Of a stretch of DNA of 64,000 nt, positions 48,098 through 59,851 are shown piece by piece. Below the pieces are notes generated by a model. It saw only the letters and a list, made by a program, of their open reading frames with translations. It ran no database searches and was not told the DNA's origin. The position numbers and the translations under genes were made by a program. The DNA is from Cotesia glomerata (Eukaryota > Arthropoda > Insecta > Hymenoptera > Braconidae): the NCBI RefSeq assembly GCF_020080835.1, contig NC_058164.1:12656142-12720141 (forward strand), written 5' to 3'. How positions within the stretch are numbered: the first letter of the stretch is position 1; every line of letters starts with the position of its first letter.

Positions 48098-48399
48098 TAT
48101 TAGAGTTTTGAGCTTTAAGAGCTCAAAATGACACAAAAATCATATTTGTGAGCTCGAAAAGCTCAAAAACGTAATGTGTCATTTTAAGCGCTTAAGTACA
48201 AAATGAGCGGAAAATTGCAGGGATGGCCTTTAGGGTCAACCACTCTACTAATTTTATTTATTGGTAATTAATAATAGAAGTAATGATTTGAAGTATGAAA
48301 GTAAATTGGAGGTAGTGATTAAACTAATATTTTCCCGGGAAAAAATGAATTTGCCTAATCATACATATTTATATATTATTACTTATATATAATTAGACC

Positions 48400-49015
48400 T
48401 GAAAATTGGCCAGATCTAATTATATATAATCATATATAATTATTAGGGTGATTCAAAAAAATCTAATATTTTATTTTTAACTTTCGAAATTTAAAAGTTA
48501 GTTCTCAGGCACCTCTAGAAAATGCTCACCAAATTTGAGCTCTTAATATTGATGGGAAGGTTATCCTCATCACAGATTTACATTTTTTATTAGTCTCTTA
48601 TAAAAAAAATCATATCTCATTATCAATCAATTTTTCAATCAAATCTATGTACACATTTTTGTAGGAAATTGAACGATCTACAAAAGAGATTTAATATGTG
48701 TAAGCGATTACATCAACCATTTCAAAGATATCCAAGATCAAAGTTCAAAAATTTTATCAAAAAAAAATTTTTGAAGTGAAACTTCTTTACGGAGGCTAAA
48801 TCTGAACGTTTTGAGGTCTTATAGGGGTATCGCGTGAGAGGGAAAACGTTAAGTGAAAGTACAGAATGGAGGAGAAGGGGAAATGCTCGCGTAGCAAGTC
48901 TATCATATCTTAAAGAGTGGGAAGGTTTGAGAATAGCCGAATAGAATGGAAGAGTATACCAGAGTATACTGTGCGTGCAATAACGCATGTGTGTGTGAGT
49001 GAAACACGGTCCCTA
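48400..49015 (+). repeat. Fragmentary MITE-like repeats
   Basis: Bases 48400-48440 are AT minisatellite of the 21955 type. TTAGGGTGATTCAAAAAAA at 48444 is a Tc1-like terminal repeat related to the one at 54474. A module containing GGAAATTGAACGATCTACAAAA at 48663 recurs at 50250, 51410, 54715 and 54898. No right end is seen; the block finishes near the lone ACGGTCCCTATAG end. Confidence 0.5.
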
Positions 49016-49284
49016 TAGTACATTTTGATCATAAGGTATAGTATGTAGATATGTATTTTCAACTGTTATTTTCGCCTACATGTGTATTGTTTGGCACATG
49101 CGTCGAAATTTAAGTACGTTATTTAGTAATATATTTTGTTCTATCGGCTATTTTAATAATATTCTTATTAATAAATTCATGTATATATTAATTAATAAAA
49201 GTGTAATTGCACGCTTCATAGCGTGAAGTGCGTAAGGTTGTGCTTTACACTCGACTCGTCAAGGTCAAGATATTTTATGATCTT

Positions 49285-49942
49285 TAAATGTAAACCTCTT
49301 ATAACTTTTAACGGCTCGACCGATTTGATCGCGGTTGGTGCCATTCGAAAGGGCGTGATCAAACTTAGACTTAAAATACAATTCCGAACGATTCGGACGA
49401 GTAGATTTTGAAAAATTTCAAAAAAACTACGAAAAATAATTTTTTCAAATGTAGTTTTTTTGGAATAACTTTTGAACGGCTTTACCGATAGATTCCAAAA
49501 ACTGATAATCTCTTGGCCTTGAAACCACGTCAATCGCTGCCAGCCCGGTCGAAATCGGATGAATCGTTCGTGAGTTATCGTTTTCGAAAGAAAACTGAAA
49601 AAAATGTTTTTGTGAAACTACTTTGAAATTCCTAGTTCTATCAATTTAAACTTAAAAATTTTTTATGAGGTTTTAAAAACTGCGTCGAATGCCGTAAACC
49701 GCATGAAAATAGGTTCATTCATCCAAAAGTGATCGCGGTTTGAAATTTCAAAAAATAGTGTTTTATTAATCTTCTATCAGACATTTGAGCTCGGAGAGCT
49801 CAAAATGACACAAAAGTTATATTTTTGAGCTCGAGGAGCTCAAAAACGTAATAAATGCAATTTTGCGTGTTTAAGTATGGAATTATCGGGAAGTTGCAGG
49901 AATGGAATTTAGAGTCAACTAGTTTCATAATTTTTTTTTTTT
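49285..49942 (+). repeat. GAGCTC-hairpin repeat, copy 12, lacking its GT tract
   Basis: Begins just after where the GT tract should be (GTAAACCTCTTATAACTTTT) and runs through palindromes at 49790 and 49826 to GAGTCAACTAGTTTCATAAT. The 5' portion is missing. Confidence 0.85.
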
Positions 49943-50324
49943 TTTTCATTCAATTACACAATTTTTTTTTTTTTTTTTCAATAAATTAGCGTTATGAGGC
50001 GTGTATTTTTGGATTTTTCAAACTTTTGTGTTTTATCTCTCAAATACCAGGTAGCTGATAAAATTATTTTCTCGTGTTCTTCAAAACATGAGATGCTACA
50101 TTATAAATATACATGTAATATAGACCAGCATAACGATTAAAAAAGTTTCACTTCTATTGTGACCTTATGTCTGTGAGGCTCACTCGTTTTTTTTTTTCTA
50201 CCACATTGAAAAATAATAGTTCTCAAATGAATATGCTTTATTTTTGAAGAAAATTCAACGCTCTACAAAAAAGGTCTGATAGGTCTGATAAATTTTTACA
50301 TCATATTACTTACACTGGTAGTCT
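49943..50324. other. Spacer with poly-T runs and MITE fragment
   Basis: Contains two long T runs (49932-49947 and 49964-49978) and the GAAAATTCAACGCTCTACAA module at about 50260. No gene. Confidence 0.4.
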
Positions 50325-51062
50325 TTTTACACGCTTTATATTAGCTTCACTTGTATGTCAGTTTGTCAGTATGTCAGTAACTCTCCGTGGGTAATCTGCG
50401 CGCCTGCGGCCTTCCTTGGTTCTGGTAGCCGTTTCTCAGGCTCGCTCTCCGAAATCGAACTCTGATTCCCCGTATTTATAATATTTATAAATAATTATTT
50501 TTTATTAGCTTCACTTGTATGTCAGTACGTCAGTATGTCAGTATGTAACTCTCCGTGGGTAATTTGCGCGCCTGAATATTTTTGATAATCAACAAATAAT
50601 AGTTTAAAAAAACTAAAAAATCACGCTTTTATAAATAAACCAAACTAAAAAGTAAAAAATAAATAATAGTTTAAGAAAACTAAAAACACGCTTTTTATAG
50701 AAAACCAAACTAAAAAATAGAAAATAAATTTAAATTAAGAATAGTGTTAAAAATTTCAATAAATATAAATTAATAATAGTGTAAATAAAAAAATGTATTT
50801 TATTTTAAAAAAAAGCGTGGGGTGCTTTTTAAGATATTATCAAAATGATAATCACTCTACTCATATCTGTCAATAAAATATTTATAACTATTGACACCAT
50901 GCACCTCACGCTTTTTTTAAAATAAAATACATTTTTTTTATTTAGACTATTATTAATTTATATTTATTGAAATTTTTAACACTATTCTTAATTTAAATTT
51001 ATTTTCTATTTTTTAGTTTGGTTTTCTATAAAAAGCGTGTTTTTAGTTTTTTTAAACTATTA
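50325..51062 (+). repeat. Second copy of the TGTCAGTT / palindrome repeat
   Basis: Closely matches 31565-32330: TTTACACGCTTTATATTAGC, TGTCAGTTTGTCAGTATG, CTGCGGCCTTCCTTGG, then the long internal inverted repeat with AAAGCGTGGGGTGC in one arm. It lacks the 101-bp tandem units. Confidence 0.75.
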
Positions 51063-51895
51063 TTTTTAAATTATATAAATGTATTATTGATATAAGAAAT
51101 TATTTAATAACAATAATTAGTTCAACTTTTGTAAATGGCGCGATCTCACTATTGTAGCCAGCCATTAATTATTCAAAACTATATTTTCAAAGCTTTTATG
51201 TGTAATTTTTAGACTTACCGCAGAGACTTACAATTCGAGCATCCGACTAATATGTATTTTGTTATGAGGATAAATAAAAATTATATTTTCAAAAAAAAAA
51301 AAAAATATACTTATAAATAAACACGAGAAAACTTTTTTTTTATTTTTGAATTTTAATTACTTCGGAATAGCTTGTTTACGCAATATCCAAGAGACAGGTC
51401 TTATAGGAAATTTCACGCTCTACAAAAAACGTTTGAAGGTCAAAGTTCTTCAGATCAACCGTTTCAAAGATATTTGCAATTAAAAATAACACCAATCAAA
51501 AATTTCAAATATTTTCCAATAAAATTGCAAAAAATAAAATCATACTTTATATTGATATTGTTTTTTTTTTGTAAAATCAATTGAATTCTGTTAATTTGAG
51601 ATTTTAATTATTTTTTTGCTTATTTACTCCATACGTAACTCACAAAAAGTACAAATACATAAATATAAAGGTTAAAATTATCAAACAATTGATTTTTGGG
51701 TCTCTTTTATAACAAATTTATTTTATTTTCTACCAAATACTAATAAATTCTATTAAACAATTAATTCTTTATAACAAAAAACAATATTTAACAACAATTC
51801 ATAAAATTTTTTCTAACTTGAAAATATTACAGTTTTATAAAATTATTTTTTTTGCAATTAGGATATTGTTTTCTGTGTTCTGTTACTACTTGCAA
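51063..51895. other. AT-rich spacer downstream of the transposase-like relic
   Basis: Contains one ACGCTCTACAAAAAACGTTT module (51415). The rest is featureless. A 70-codon plus frame (51372-51584) starts in repeat sequence and is not supported. Confidence 0.4.
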
Positions 51896-53361
51896 TTAAT
51901 GGTAAAGCTGTTTTTCATTTTTCGTTAAGCATCGATTATACTGCTCTATCAATGCCACGCCGTGTTCTGCTACATCATTTACAACTTGAAGTTTCTCAAA
52001 ATACTCCAAGTTTCTTTTGTAATTTAAATTCTGAAGCCACAAAGTTACATCCTTATCAATAAAATCATACGACGAATCAAACGATTCAAACAGATTTATT
52101 GATCTCATAGATACAAATTGACTAAAATCTTTATTTAATAATGACTCTAAATTTTTCTTATCGATTATAAAACGACTCGTTGTAGTTTCATTGGTTTCAC
52201 AGTTTTTTAAAGCATGAACTATTCTTCTTTTTGTTTCAACTGAAACAGTTTCGTCAAAGAGAGATAAAACAGACAACTCGTTATTTAAATACCACAAGTG
52301 ATCGGCTAATTTTTCTGAGCATGCCCGTGAAATAGTATTATTAAATTTTTTATATGAAATTAATTCTTTAATTAAATTTAAATCATTATAAGGTGCTGCT
52401 ATAGCACACGGCGCAGTATACCAAGCTTTTAAATAGAATATTATGATAAATAAACTAAGTTCTCGTAATCCAGCTATTTCTGATTTAGTAAGATGAAATT
52501 CATTTCTAAATAAAAAAATTTTTAAACTATATATTGCTTTAGCCATCCACCTTGCATGATGGACGGCTCCAGGACGCTTAAATGTAATATTTGTGGTAGT
52601 AGCACTCAAAAATATCTATGATAATTGCAGGAGTTCACGGTAATCGTCACGACAATGATCCATCTACAAAAAAAATTAGGAAAACGGTTGACCCTGAAGG
52701 CCATCCCTGCAACTTCCCGCTAATTCCATACTTAGGCGCTTAAAATTGCACCAATGATGTTTTTGAGCTCTTCGAGCTCAAAAATACAATTCATGGGTTA
52801 TTTTGAGCTCTCCGAGCTTACAGAGATTGCTTTCCTATGCTTTTGAACTCTTCGAGCTCAAAAGTCTGATAGAGATTTGATAAGACACTATTTTTTGAAT
52901 TTTTAAACCGCAATAACTTTTGAATGAATAAACCGATTTTCACGCGGTTGGCAGCATTCGACGCAGTTTTTCAAGCCTCACAAAGAATTTCAAATTTTGG
53001 ATTGATCGCACTAGGAATTTCGGATTTATTCCGAAAAAACACTTTTTTCGGTTTTCTTTCGTTCACGATATCTCTCGAACGAATCAACCGATTTTGACCA
53101 AACTGGTGGCGATCGACGTGACTTTTTGAGGTTAAGAGCTGATTAGTTTTTGGAATTGAACCATAAAGCCGTTTAAAAGTTATTCCAAAAAAACCACATT
53201 TGAAAAAAATTTTTTTTCAGTTTTTTGAAGATTTCTCAAAATCTATTAATCTGAATCGGTTCAAATAGTTTTCAAAATCTAAGTTTGGTCAAGCTCTTTC
53301 GAATGGCACCAACCACGATGAAATCGGTCAAGCCGTTCAAAAGTTATAAGCGGTTCACATA

Positions 53362-53425
<64 letters not shown>

Positions 53426-54350
53426 GTGACAACCTCACGGGGATAGTCAGGGAAGCTTCCTGTGACCTTCAAACGTCGAGATCTGATGAAAACTCGATTT
53501 TTGCAAAACGGAGTGAAAACAATAACTTCCCGATTTTTTAAAATCTTCAATTTTCTTAGCAGGAAGTTAAAAATTCAAAGTCAAAATAAAATTAATTACA
53601 TTGCAACCTCAAAGTAACTAACATTAATTATTATCAACTGATGTGAAGTAAAAGTTACAAAATATTTTACAAATGCAATTGTAATCGTTAATGATGATTA
53701 AGAGTGTAATAATCATGTGAAATTGATTTCCAATATTTTTATTTACAACGGGGTTAATTATTAAGTGTAAAATGGATGATTATACGGAACTTCATGAATT
53801 TTCATGTTTCACTTTAACAGCAGTTGATAATTCTTTAGCGCTGGATTGAAAAATTTTACTTCTATTTGATTATTAACGAATTTCAAAATTTCATCTTTAA
53901 TTGGTGTTATAACTTCCAAAATACTACAGCGTATTTGACGCTGTAGTATCAGAACACAATGCTTTGATGTTATCAGTATTAATATTCCATTGTTTTACTG
54001 TTGTAATAATAGCTGAAGCTTGATTTTGTCCAGTTCCAGATTCTAGTTTGGGGCTCCTAACAGCTGAAATTTACCTGATGATGATAAAATAATAGGAAGC
54101 CGGTCAACTTGTTCTATACCTGTAATATCTGACAACAGTTTTCCATCAAAATGTAGCACATAATTATCAGTTCCTAAATTAGTTTTCAGATTTAACGTCA
54201 CTTCTTTGCGAAATTTTTCCCGTGCTCGGTGAATAGTCAAATTACTGAAGTTTACGCTTGCACAATCAATATTTAGGCTAGATAATAAAGCAGCAAAAAT
54301 GTAAGTCGCCGACCTACTACTCACATTAGCTCTATCCAAAGCCGCAGCAA
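51896..54350 (-). pseudogene. Transposase-like HHARW-family protein, split by a hairpin repeat (copy 4)
   Basis: N-terminal part: 54339-54043 (minus), with MDRANVSSRSATYIFAALLS, a TIHRAREKFRKE segment, VLHFDGKLLSDITGIEQVDR and LLGAPN. The tryptophan before DGKLL in copy 3 is Phe here, while the Asp is kept. C-terminal part: a clean 237-codon frame 52609-51896, with PGAVHHARWMAKAIYSLKI, WYTAPCAIAAPYNDLNLI, DHLWYLNNELSVLSLFDE, DVTLWLQNLNY and VVNDVAEHGVALIEQYN. Between them lie hairpin-repeat copy 13 (52668-53573) and about 400 bp of AT-rich DNA, so the central third of the protein is absent. This copy has the longest uninterrupted C-terminal frame and is the best reference for the family in the window. 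Confidence 0.78.
52668..53573 (-). repeat. GAGCTC-hairpin repeat, copy 13 (full length)
   Basis: Complete minus-oriented copy: AAAATTAGGAAAACGGTTGACC at the left and CTTAGCAGGAAGTTAA at the right. It contains three palindromes, three modules and a (CA)n tract at 53368-53425. It lies inside the transposase-like gene relic and is one of the best copies for defining both ends. Confidence 0.88.
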
Positions 54351-54473
54351 GTTAAAGAATAGGCGCCAAAATTTTTGTTTTTAAATGTACTTTCAACTTT
54401 TCAACACCATTAAAAAAAACAAATTTTTTTTTTTTTTTTCAAACACCCTATTGTATATGAGTATATTACATTA

Positions 54474-55433
54474 GGCCGTTTCAAAAAAAAAAAAAATTTT
54501 TTTTTGTCGGAACCAGGTTCAAAAGTTTCGTTTAGATGCCTATAGGCCTCTGGAAATATGAGCCCTTTATATTAATATTAAGGTTGTCCGCCTCGCACTT
54601 TTCGATTTCCCATAAGAATAACACAGGAAAAAAATTTTTTTTTTGTTCCGATTTTCGTAACTAATGAACCATCAATTGCTATGCAATTTCCATCAAATAT
54701 TTTTGTAGAGAATTAAATGCTCTACAAAAAAGTTCGAAAATCATTTTTTGATTAATCAACTCATTCAAAAGTTATTCAAGGTCAAAGTTAAATTCATTAG
54801 CAATTTAGCCGGTTTCTTTATAATCCTCCGAAATTTATTTTTTCTAATTTTTGTAACTAATGAACCATACATTGCTCTACAATTTCCATCAAATATTTTT
54901 GTAGAGAATTGAACGCTCTACAAAAAAGTTTAAATATCATTTTTCGATTAATCAACTCATTCAAAAGTTATTCAAGGCCAAAGTTAAATTCATTATTAAT
55001 TTAGCCGTTTTCTTTATAATCCTCCGAAATTTATTAGTTTCAAGCTCTTAAAATGAATTGAAAGTTTATTCCTAAGCTCTTAGAGTTCAAAAATATAAAA
55101 ATCACATAAAAATGACTAATCGAAAAATGATATCAGAACTTTTTTGTAGAGCGTTCAATTCTCTACAAAAATATTAAATGAAAATTGCAAAGCAATGTAC
55201 GGTTCATTAGTTACAAAAATCAGAACAAAAAAAAAATTTTTTTCCTGTGTTATTCTTATGAGAAATCGAAAAGTGCGAGGCGGACAACCTTAATATTAAT
55301 TTTATGGGCTTTGTAAATCGGCATAATAATAATATTAAGGGCTCATATTTTCAGAGGCCTATTTTGGCATCTAAACGAAACTATTGAGTCTAGTTCCGAC
55401 AAAAAAAAAAATTTTTTTTTTTTTGAAACGCCC
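54474..55433. mobile_element. 960 bp palindromic MITE with TA target
   Basis: The ends GGCCGTTTCAAAAAAAA and (reverse complement) GGGCGTTTCAAAAAAAA are flanked by TA (54472-54473, 55434-55435). Long complementary arms include TCGTTTAGATGCC and CAACCTTAATATTAA. The interior holds two direct copies, about 185 bp apart, of a module with TGTAGAGAATTGAACGCTCT, plus an inverted one. No coding content. Confidence 0.8.
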
Positions 55434-55551
55434 TAGAGTTTGTATACAATCATATATAATTTTATATAATTATATATGACTATATATGGAGCAATATACA
55501 ACCAAGCAAGATTATATATAGTTCCATATATAATTATTATTCCATATATAA

Positions 55552-56097
55552 AAAATGGCTAAAAAAATAGGTATTCTATCCAAACTTAATTATAGTGTCA
55601 GTAGTTATAAAAAATCAATAATATATAAAAGCATTGTATCACCTCATTTAGATTACTGTGGCACAGTTTTGATAAACTTTAATCAAAATAAATTAAATAT
55701 ATAACAAAAACTTCAGAATAGAGCTGCCAGAGTAATTTTAGGAGTAAATAGGTATACAGCGATTAAAGACAAGTTAGAAGCATTAGGGTGGTTATCTGTG
55801 AGACAGCAAACGATCTACAATACATGTATATTTATATATGAAATGGTAAATGGCTTTGCACCCGATTATTTATGTGACCGTGTGAAGATAAAATATGACG
55901 AAAGTCGATACAATACTAGAAATAGTTCAATGATACAGGTAGTGAGCACAAGAACTAAAAGTGCTGAAAAAACAGTAACATATATGAGTTATAATACATA
56001 TAATAGTTTACCGAATGAAGTTAAAGATCAAATAACTATTCTTAGCTTTAAAAGACACTTAGTTCATTACATTAAAAACAATATCGATATCTTATGA
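55552..56097 (+). pseudogene. LINE ORF2 C-terminal end (CR1/L2-like), decayed
   Basis: Translation gives KIGILSKLNYSVSSYKKS, IVSPHLDYCGTVL, then after an in-frame stop at about 55702 LQNRAARVILG, LGWLSVRQQTIYN, MVNGFAPDYLCDRV and NSLPNEVKDQ. This is the thumb and tail region of CR1/L2-type reverse transcriptases. The final frame (55798-56097) ends in a natural-looking stop. The catalytic palm is absent, so it is a 5'-truncated remnant. Confidence 0.8.
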
Positions 56098-56128
56098 TCT
56101 AAAATGACAAAAAGTGATGTACAGTATT

Positions 56129-56382
56129 ATCCGAACAAAAACAGTTTCACTGTAAAAAATTGCGCCAAGTTCACGTTCATAAAACTCATCGCAATAACAT
56201 TTGCACTTTACAAAAAAAATTAGACTCGTTTTAATAATTTTCATTCTCTACAAAAAGATGTGAAATACAAAAAAATACCAAGAAACCGTTATAATGTTGA
56301 AAAAATTGAAAAAAAATTTGTTGAAAATTTAAAAATAAAAAAAAAAATTTTTTATCGTACTCAGCGCGCGTCATTGAGTACT
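56129..56382 (+). repeat. P module, half copy
   Basis: Starts ATCCGAACAAAAACAGTTTC and ends GCGCGTCATTGAGTA, as at 522-768. It has one arm only. Confidence 0.7.
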
Positions 56383-56780
56383 CCAAATTTTTTCGGAAGA
56401 ATTTCAACTCAAGAAAAATCGATTTCGCTTGTATATAAATAATCATATTATATATTTATATAGATTTCATTAGTCAAGGATACTGAACTCATTGAAAACA
56501 TTGCTTAGTGTATTAATTATCAGTTTTAGTGAAAAAACCCGTTCTTAAAATTTTTTTTAGATATTTAGTGAGAACAACTGTCAATATGGTGTTGTGTTCA
56601 AGAAATCTGAAATTATATAAAATTTTTGGATTCATTTTTTTTCAGCTTCGTCATTAATCTTTAATGAAGAACCTTATGCAATATTAAAGTTTGATATTGC
56701 TTCCTTTAATTGTAATTAACACATTTTGATTGGAACTCACACCGCATTGTCCCAATTTAGTCGGCCATATGTTTTTATTT

Positions 56781-56880
56781 NNNNNNNNNNNNNNNNNNNN
56801 NNNNNNNNNNNNNNNNNNNNNNNNNNNNNNNNNNNNNNNNNNNNNNNNNNNNNNNNNNNNNNNNNNNNNNNNNNNNNNNN
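56781..56880. other. Assembly gap of exactly 100 N
   Basis: One hundred N. A round number usually marks a scaffold join of unknown true length, so distances and neighbourhoods across it should not be trusted. Confidence 0.99.
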
Positions 56881-57422
56881 AAATGGAGTCAAAAGATTTG
56901 GCAACGTTGCGTAGCGCGCGAGCTTCAGACCATTCAATAAATTCAAACTAAACTTTAACGCGCTTATGTTTTTCATGCATACTTATTAGTTAATTTATTG
57001 TTAACAAATTTTCATAATTCATAATTGAAAGATAAAACAATAATTAAAAAATACTAGCATTCCTGCCATGAGAGATTAGAAATTTATGGTTTTGTGATTA
57101 AACATTTTTAATTAATTTATTTATTTACACTGTCTGCAAAAAGTTAAACACGGTTAAGGTTATATTGTGCAAATGAAAATGTAAACAACCGAAATAAATC
57201 GTTGCCAAATCACGAACAGGTTACTAACAGCTTATTTACAACTGTCAAATTAATTTTTGTATTTAACTATTTTTTTTTTAATTTTCAAAATTTCAACGAT
57301 TAATGCCTCATATACTATTTATTTTTTAATTTTAGGAATTTTTATGGGTTTTGTATTTTAATTTATGGTAAATTTACTACTACAGTTGTTATGACTCAAC
57401 TGGAGCGAAAGGACTTCCTTAA

Positions 57423-57588
57423 GGTGCAATTTCATGCTGACGCTTGACGCTGATTCTTACGAACTAAACAATGTTTAGTTTTGACTGACGCTGCATTAAT
57501 TTAAGATGGCGCTGCAGTCGAAACTATATACAATTCAAGCTCATTTGACGCTCTAAGCTAGCGTCAAGCGTCAGCATGAAATTGCACC
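57423..57588. mobile_element. 166 bp MITE with TTAA target
   Basis: A perfect 29-bp terminal inverted repeat (57423-57451 and 57560-57588) begins GGTGCAATTTCATGCTGACG. TTAA flanks it on both sides (57419-57422 and 57589-57592). TTAA targets are used by piggyBac- and Kolobok-type transposases. The interior has repeated TGACGCT motifs. Confidence 0.88.
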
Positions 57589-58184
57589 TTAAGACTTTGA
57601 TTAGCTGACTTTTTTGATGAAAGCAAACCCAAACAATTTTAGCTCTTTTAAGTATTGACTGTTGTTACTAAATAAAATTTAGTTAGAAGAAAATATGAAT
57701 AATTTTAAAAAATTAATGTGTAAAGTTGTTTGATAGTTAATTCTAAAGATTTTATAATAAAAAAAATCTTAACATTTTTTGTAATTAAAAAAATGTTTAA
57801 TTCAAAATTTGTACCTTTCCCGCGAAAATTAAATCCCGTGAAAATTAAATGTTTCTAAAATTGTAATATTAATAAATTAATCTTTATTTTTCGTACAATA
57901 TCTAGTTGCATTAATAAAATTTTATATAAATAAGCCGCATATACTCTTTGGTTAAGATTAATAAACTAAATTATCAATCAAAATCTTTATATTTCATATA
58001 ATCGTAGAAAAAAACTTGATAATTTTTGTAACTCAAAAAATTGATTATTTAATTTCAATACTGTTTTGTTGGAAATTAAAAGTGAATAAATAACAAAATA
58101 ATTGCAGACAAGATACTTTAGTTCATTAACATTTGTGAGAGTCTCTAAGATTTTAGTTTACTTCATCTATTCTACAGTACCAAC

Positions 58185-58776
58185 TTTAATATTACGTTGG
58201 CTGCATTTTTCTTTTCATGGAAAACTATTTCCATTAAGCTATACTTTACGTAAAAATAATTCCAACGCACCCCGGCATGTGTAAATGCAGGATGTGAATT
58301 ATCTTTGGGTGCATTCGCGTTGGATGCATTAAGCGCTTACAGCACTACACCTATAACACGTTATACAGCGACATATATATATTTATAATATACACACGTG
58401 CTCACAGCGCATAAGCTTCCGTCGCGTATCCACCTTTTTTTTTAACTATAGTTTCATACTTTTCTATCATCGGGAGGTTATGTTCCCCATAAGAAAAAAG
58501 TTAAAATCTAAAAATCTGGGTCGCTATAGTTTGTGCCAGTGAATTTTATGAATTTTAAATAGAATTCATATTTATCATTAACTATAATTAGTTAATATTG
58601 ATAATATAAGATGTAACGTATTATTATAAAGTATTCTTGAAGGAAAAAAAGGTCTGTAAAATTAATAAAATTATGCAACCTCAAAAAACCGTTCTGCTTA
58701 CGGTATATACACACTCGGTAGTCTGGCGCTCCGTTTGAACGGGACTTGGTGCCAGATTCTACCGAATCTGTGGATA
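58185..58776 (+). repeat. Composite dispersed repeat, Z and Y modules
   Basis: Z (58185-58300, AATAATTCCAACGCACCCCGG) is followed by Y (58440-58776, CTATAGTTTGTGCC to CTACCGAATCTGTGG). The P module is missing upstream. The spacing between Z and Y is about 140 bp, as in the inverted copy at 15640-16507. Confidence 0.65.
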
Positions 58777-58871
58777 TAAGATAGAATTAACATGATTGTA
58801 TTAATTGTATATTTTTTGTAAATTATTAATTGATTTAAATTTTATGAATATTTAATATGAGACACATTAAA

Positions 58872-58911
58872 ATATATATATATATATATATATATAGATA
58901 TATATATATAT

Positions 58912-58953
<42 letters not shown>

Positions 58954-58964
58954 TGCTATATATG

Positions 58965-59008
<44 letters not shown>
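58872..59008. repeat. (AT)n microsatellite with GATATA interruptions
   Basis: AT tract broken by a few G and C bases, ending directly at the left flank of the candidate LTR. Confidence 0.9.
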
Positions 59009-59010
<2 letters not shown>

Positions 59011-59023
59011 AGACACTACAAAA

Positions 59024-59832
59024 TGTCCCGATGTTACCAGCCTGGCGAACTACCAGCCGAAATTTTCGTTACCGACACTAGCTAAATTAATGTGTAGCCC
59101 CGTGACATCACAAGACGACACGAGGAGGGAAAAATCAGCTACGAACCTCAAAACTTGAGCGATGATCGACACTTCGATCTATCCCCCGGTGTCAACCACC
59201 ACGCTAGATATTTATTAGACAATCTTACCACTATTACCACTATTATCACTATTACTACTATTCGGTGATTACTCACCAAAATCATATATAAAATCTATTG
59301 TTAATTATTATAAAATCTTATACTACTTTTATTAATATTATCAGTTCATATTAGGTGATAATTCACCACAATTATTGTTAAACCACGTATATTTCTATTA
59401 TTAAGTGTATGTTCTCTTTATTATCAATATTCTATTAAGTTGCGTTACCAAGTTATTCATAAAATTATAACAAAAGTGAATAATTGTGCAATAAAATTGA
59501 GTTCATTGTTAATACTACTATATATCATTATTGAAACAACCCCATACAACTATTTCGGCCAATCTCGTCAATCAAAAAGGTCAATCAAGGACAAAGGGTC
59601 ATCTTCGCAGTCAAATTTGTAAGTAATTAAAGCAAGTTAACTGGCACGCGCGAGAACTTTTGTCTAGACCTTTCTATTAAACAAAATACCGACATTCATA
59701 CGGAAGCGGAATATTCCAAAGAGCAGTGGATCCCAAAACTTTTTATGAAACTTAGGCGACTATTCTCTTATCCGCGAGGTTTAGTGGGCTAAGGAATTAA
59801 ATTTTTTTAAGATTGAAAAATTTAGTGTTTCA
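59024..59832 (+). mobile_element. Candidate 5' LTR of an LTR retrotransposon
   Basis: Begins TGTCCCGATGTTACC and ends TTTCA one base before a primer-binding site. TATATAAAA at about 59284 could be a TATA box. Its length of about 810 bp is reasonable for insect Ty3/Gypsy elements. The 3' LTR is outside the window, so the left boundary is an estimate. Confidence 0.5.
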
Positions 59833-59833
59833 A

Positions 59834-59851
59834 TGGCGCTCGAACAGAGAC
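59834..59851 (+). other. Primer-binding site, tRNA-Lys type
   Basis: TGGCGCTCGAACAGAGAC differs by two bases from the TGGCGCCCGAACAGGGAC sequence complementary to the 3' end of tRNA-Lys(UUU). Its position at the LTR end is as expected for priming of minus-strand DNA synthesis. Confidence 0.7.

Larger units (their letters stand above)
36524..48262 (+). repeat. GAGCTC-hairpin repeat, copy 11, split by two LINEs and a MITE
   Basis: The left arm (36524-36700) runs TTAACTTCCTGCTAAGAAAA to the GT tract. The right arm resumes with the GT tract at 46967 and runs to 47528. The 3' end, with two palindromes and GGGTCAACCACTCTACTAAT, is at 48098-48262. LINE B and LINE C occupy the GT tract and the MITE occupies 47529-48097. 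When the inserts are ignored the arms match a single full-length repeat. Confidence 0.85.
56383..58184. other. AT-rich spacer around an assembly gap
   Basis: No gene seen. Frames running through the N block are artefacts. GTAGCGCGCGAGCTTCAGAC at about 56910 is a brief GC-rich island. A small MITE lies at 57423-57588. Confidence 0.5.

Noticed and set aside
56726..56976. Frames spanning the N block
   Set aside because: Translated through unknown bases of unknown true length.
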